Shown: one piece after another, positions 60,061-64,000 of the stretch
Layout: every line of letters starts with the position of its first letter
Numbering within the stretch: the first letter of the stretch is position 1
The notes under the pieces: generated by a model
Told to the model about the DNA's origin: nothing
Databases searched by the model: none
What the model saw: the letters and a program-made list of their open reading frames with translations, nothing else
Origin: Adineta steineri
Taxonomy: Eukaryota; Rotifera; Eurotatoria; Adinetida; Adinetidae
Length of the DNA stretch: 64,000 bases
Reading direction: 5' to 3'
NCBI GenBank assembly: GCA_905250115.1
Contig: CAJNOI010000147.1
Location: 76,796-140,795, forward strand
Translations under genes and position numbers: made by a program

Positions 60061-62480
60061 TGAAAATATATAAAGAAAAGAAAAGAAAAGAAAGAATGAT
60101 ACACACATTTATATTCTCATCCTTAGATAAATGACAAGTACGAGTCGAAGGTTATACAATGACATTATCTATACTAGAAACCAACCAAAGATTATTTCAT
60201 GTCCTTTTAACAATTATTAAATTGAAAAAAAAGATCATATTTATAATAAAAAAGATTTCTTCTTTTTGTTTAGAACAAAAGTATCGAATTAATATATTAA
60301 ATGAAGCAAATGAATGTATAAAATAAGAATGAAAATAAAAGTCAATAAAGGTTAATGATGACCTTGTGTTCAGTAACTGTAGGTACTTTAGAGAAAGAAA
60401 AAAAGAAAAAAAACTAAAAGTGAGTACATATACACAATGGATATTATATTACTTATCTATCGTTTTTTAAGGACACTTCGTTCTCTTTAACATTATATTT
60501 GTATACTTATCGTTATTACTTTAACATAATGTGTATAAATAATATACAAATGATTTTATCAGTGTCTATCAATATATTTATTTCATTTGATTGAATATAA
60601 ACAAAATTTCATATTATCATATGTGTTTATAGATTCAAATTTAATCAACTAATCAATGTGACTAGAAGGATTTGACTACATAGTAGAACATATGAAATTA
60701 TGAAATTGTGTTACATACTGTTAAAGAAAATTACGTTGAAAATTTTATAGATTTGACAATTTTCAAAGAAATTCTATTCCTATGTGAGAATCTAAACTAT
60801 ATAGAAACAAGACAGAACTTAATTCAATCGTCTATATATAGATATATAATAAAACCTCGGTTAATCAACATTTTTGTTTTATAAATGCTTTTTCTTCAAT
60901 CCCGATGGTACTAACATGAAAGAAATTTTTGATGTATTGTATATATATATTAGTATAGTATGATCGTAAGCTTGATAAACAAAGTGACACAGAATAATTC
61001 GATATATCATTTCAAAAAGTAAAATAGTCTCTATATTTCTATGTATACTATAAATATTATCTTAAATAATAGGATGAAAAAGATGTATGAAATTATCATT
61101 CTTTGAATATTACTGGATTGAGAGAAGTCTTTTTTTGTATAAAACTTACATTTGTGTCACTGTATCATCGAAATTCATTCTGAAGCGTCTAATTGTTTTT
61201 AAAAAGAATTTTGAAATATTTTAAAATAAGTTTCTTTTTCTAATATAAGCTTGAGATAATTAAACTAACTGTATATATATTAATTATAATGTTGACAAAA
61301 TATTAACGTTTTCTTTGAAAAATTAGAATAATATTTGTATTTAAGATTTTTATTTCTATTGTGAAACACGATCTAAAAGGAGTGCTGAAGTGTTAATGGG
61401 TAGAAATTTGCATTCACTACCCCTCCTCCGCACACACACAGACGTGATCGACACATGTTCTTTTGACCTGGTGACAGATGTGGCCAACAGGTCATCATAG
61501 GCCTTTATATAGTCGACCAACGTAAAATCACAAACTATGAATGACAGATGTTCTTCTGATTATGCCACAGATTGTGACCGTCATAGAAATGAACATTGAA
61601 TTGCAGAACAAAATAAAACTATTAAACTCATACTGTTTAGGAAAGATAGATATGTTTTAAGAACACTTTGGCAGCATAAAGTATCGAAAGTGTTTACTAA
61701 AACTAATGAGATTTTTCAATTTTTTCTCCAAGACTATTATATATATAATATAGGCAAAGATTTGACGACGTAGTTTATGAAAAAAAGTAAAATTTTAATA
61801 AATGATAAAATAATCAATCTAACAATCTTATCAACGGTTGATTTTTTTTCAAAAATGACATGATTTACAATATATATATAACAGCTCAAAACTTTTACGA
61901 CTTAATCTTTGTCTTAGAAAAAAAGAGCAAAACCTATTTATCAGTGTTAGTATTGATTTTGGTTGTCTTTTTACTGCTATTTTATATTGTTTTTATTGTT
62001 AATCTATTACGATATATTTACGAAAGTCTGATGGCTTTTAGTTTTTATATAAACCATTAACTAATTAATTTATTATGTAAATGTATAGAAACAATTATTC
62101 ACTGTTTAATATATAATCATCAAGATACATTACTTTCATCGTAAAAAAAAACATTTAAAAGTTTCTATTAATGATTGATTTTTTAGAAATATCTTCTCAT
62201 ATTTATATTTTGATAGTTATTTTCTTCTGTGAAAATCTCTTCGTCAATCTAAGTTTGCTGAAAATATATAAAATAATTTAGTTTTGTTAAAACTTTCTTA
62301 AACATGATTGAACATTTAACTTGATATAAATTGAAAAAAAGATAAAGTATCGTTATATATTATAATGAGATATCCTTTATTATTTATTAGAACAAATTTC
62401 TTTTTTTCTTACACCAAAAAATTTTCGAATAAGTAAATAAATATGGGATTATGATGTTGATGATAATAGATTGCACATGA
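60061..62480. other. Intergenic, no confident gene
   Basis: About 2.4 kb, AT-rich except for the island at 61370-61600. A 66-codon frame at 61860-62060 has a hydrophobic stretch but no other support. Confidence 0.4.
61370..61600. repeat. GC-richer repeat island
   Basis: Contains a CACACACACAGACG run near 61432 and ATGTTCTTTTGACCTGG near 61460. The latter is the reverse complement of CCAGGGTCAAAAGAACAT at 26810, the start of the 124-bp tandem repeat, apart from one base. It looks like a decayed member of the same repeat family; no coding content. Confidence 0.5.
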
Positions 62481-64000
62481 TTATTTATTATATTGATGTT
62501 TGAGTGCTTTCTCAATCTAAAAAAGAGAATAAAATAATGTCATAGAAAACTAATCAATAAAATGAATTTACATTTGTTGAAAGAAGAGCATGACGTATTG
62601 CATTGCTTATTTGATGATGATGTGTTGGATCAACAATAACAACAAATTCGATAACTAAGTTATGACGATTGAATGTATTTAAACTTGTGATTTTGATTGA
62701 TTTGACACCTTCTTCATGATGTTTATGAATTTCATTGGTTAAAATTTCTTTGAAATCTTCAATAAATTTTCCTCCAGATTTATGAGATATTTGTTCAAGT
62801 GTAACACCTTCAATAACAACTGAGGAAAATATATAACGCATTGCACATCGACCACATTTGCTGTTATGATTAACAAGATCTTTGAAAGTTTCATGGAATG
62901 TATTTGTAACAATCTAAATTAATATTAAGTAACGATATTTGTCATATAAGATAATAAAGAAAAACATCTATAGAAATGTTCTTTTTTTTCCATTTCATTC
63001 TTAGATTTTCTAACAAGAAAACATTCAACTTTTCATAAATCTAATCCAGCCACATCATCTAAGCATGTCTCACTTACTATTTACAGCATAATATTTTTTA
63101 TACAAGAAAATCTTTTGAAAACAATATCAACAGAAAGTACTCTGAGAATATATTCTTCCCTTCTTCGAACTACTCTACTACTATTTTCTATATGTTTAGA
63201 AGTTGGGAAAGCAACGTTACTGATCTTGTGTAACGCATTGAATGAAAAAGATATCTTTCAACGGACTTGAACTACATATTTTCTCATATCTATGCACAAG
63301 TTCCAGTCATTTAGTGTAACAATGCTTTATTATTAATCAGAGAATTCCCTCACATTTTTAAGCATCATTTTTTCACTTAACCAAAAAAAACTGCTATATG
63401 GTTTATCTCAAAATCCTCTACTCCTCGTGTCTAGAATTTCGTTGTGTCCAACTCTACATCAAACACTTCACAAAACAACAAAGAAAAATGAGTCTTTATC
63501 TTCTTTTCACACTTACTTGACCAATATGTTTTCCATCTTTGGTATGTCTTGGTTTGTCTTCGTCGGATGATGATGTATCATCATGGTCCTTGGGTTTACC
63601 TATAATGAAATCAATATAAAAACTAATATTCCCAGTTCCTGCTATTTCTCGTGCACTGTCATAAATCAATCCATGATTCTAATCTCAATTGTAACAGTGG
63701 AAAATCAAAACATCAGTTTTCCCTTAATGCAAACGAACCTTCCTACTTCATTCTATCTCATCTTTAAAACAGACTAATAAACCACTCTATACATACCACT
63801 TCCAGATCGTAATGGATGTTCATGCACTTTACCATGGTTTCCTGGGCATTCTCCTTCTTCATGTTTCTCACCGTGGTGTTCTGGGTGTGATTTGCCTTCA
63901 TGTGGTTTGCCTTCATGTTCTTTGCCTTCATGTGGTTTGCCTTCATGTTCTTTACCTTCATGTGGTTTGCCTTCATGAGCTGGTTTGGATGCACCTTCAT
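62481..64000 (-). CDS. His/Glu/Lys-rich repeat protein with SEA-like domain (5' partial)
   Basis: The gene enters from the right edge. Exons are 64000-63797, 63599-63517, 62913-62572 and 62516-62481. The first visible exon is a tandem repeat of 8-9-residue units such as HEGKPHEGKEHEGK, then a His/Glu-rich stretch (SHPEHHGEKHEEGECP). The second is charged and Ser/Asp-rich (DTSSSDEDKPR). The third is a compact domain: a Cys pair (SKCGRC), then FSSVVIEGVTLEQIS, a helix GGKFIEDFKEILTNEI and a final strand LVIEFVVIVD, an order like SEA domains of mucins and cell-surface proteins. The Cys-x2-Cys and many His could also bind metal. The final exon ends ALKHQYNK. Function unknown; it may be a secreted or surface mucin-like or metal-binding protein. 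The N-terminus lies outside the window. Confidence 0.7.
63860..63990 (-). repeat. Coding tandem repeat
   Basis: An imperfect 36-base repeat (two 18-base halves) encoding alternating HEGKPHEGKEHEGK-type units continues to the window edge. The copies are nearly identical, so copy number may vary between alleles. Confidence 0.85.

Noticed and set aside
61860..62060. 66-codon plus frame with a hydrophobic segment
   Set aside because: Hydrophobic runs are expected by chance in T-rich DNA; no other support.

Overview
The window looks like nuclear DNA of a small metazoan, most likely a bdelloid rotifer. The reasons are the very AT-rich, gene-dense layout, GT-AG introns mostly 55-70 nt long, animal genes (beta-tubulin, tubby-like, palmitoyl-protein thioesterase, inositol oxygenase, LRAT and NHL families), and a scatter of bacterial/fungal-type metabolic genes (PhzF-like, ATP-grasp-like, pectate-lyase-like, acetate transporter, HSA32/ComA-like), which is a known bdelloid trait. 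Genus and species cannot be read from the sequence. Splice models were built by eye; for most multi-exon genes the exon lengths sum to a multiple of three, which supports them.

1-15 kb: an LRAT-domain membrane protein, an HSA32/ComA-family protein, two secreted proteins, a mucin-stalked NHL-repeat protein with a one-base frameshift, a rotifer-type multipass membrane protein with another one-base frameshift, a PPT1-like thioesterase, two identical tRNA-Thr(UGU) genes and a small Cys-rich secreted protein. 15.4-20.2 kb is a gene desert with a GC-richer, repeat-bearing island near 18.5-19.0 kb.

20-34 kb: an intronless PhzF-family gene, a possible glycosyltransferase, a divergent tubby-like protein whose first exon was not found, a repeat-rich patch (124-bp tandem repeat, GT/CA hairpins, a broken coiled-coil gene), and a 977-residue membrane protein with two apparent ubiquitin-like segments.

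36-60 kb: a VWA protein, a gene that appears to join three copies of one membrane module into a single 1276-residue chain, a zinc alcohol dehydrogenase, inositol oxygenase (with a truncated copy of its 3' end 2.7 kb away), a divergent beta-tubulin without the acidic tail, a urea transporter fused to ankyrin repeats, an ATP-grasp-like protein, a pectate-lyase-superfamily protein and an acetate transporter. The right edge holds a partial gene for a His/Glu/Lys-rich protein with a SEA-like C-terminal domain.

Genes lie on both strands without operons. A dispersed family of short hairpins with a G/T-rich and a C/A-rich arm recurs in introns and intergenic DNA. No CRISPR array, rRNA gene or complete transposon was seen. 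The best candidates for undescribed biology are the unusual protein architectures and the hairpin family.
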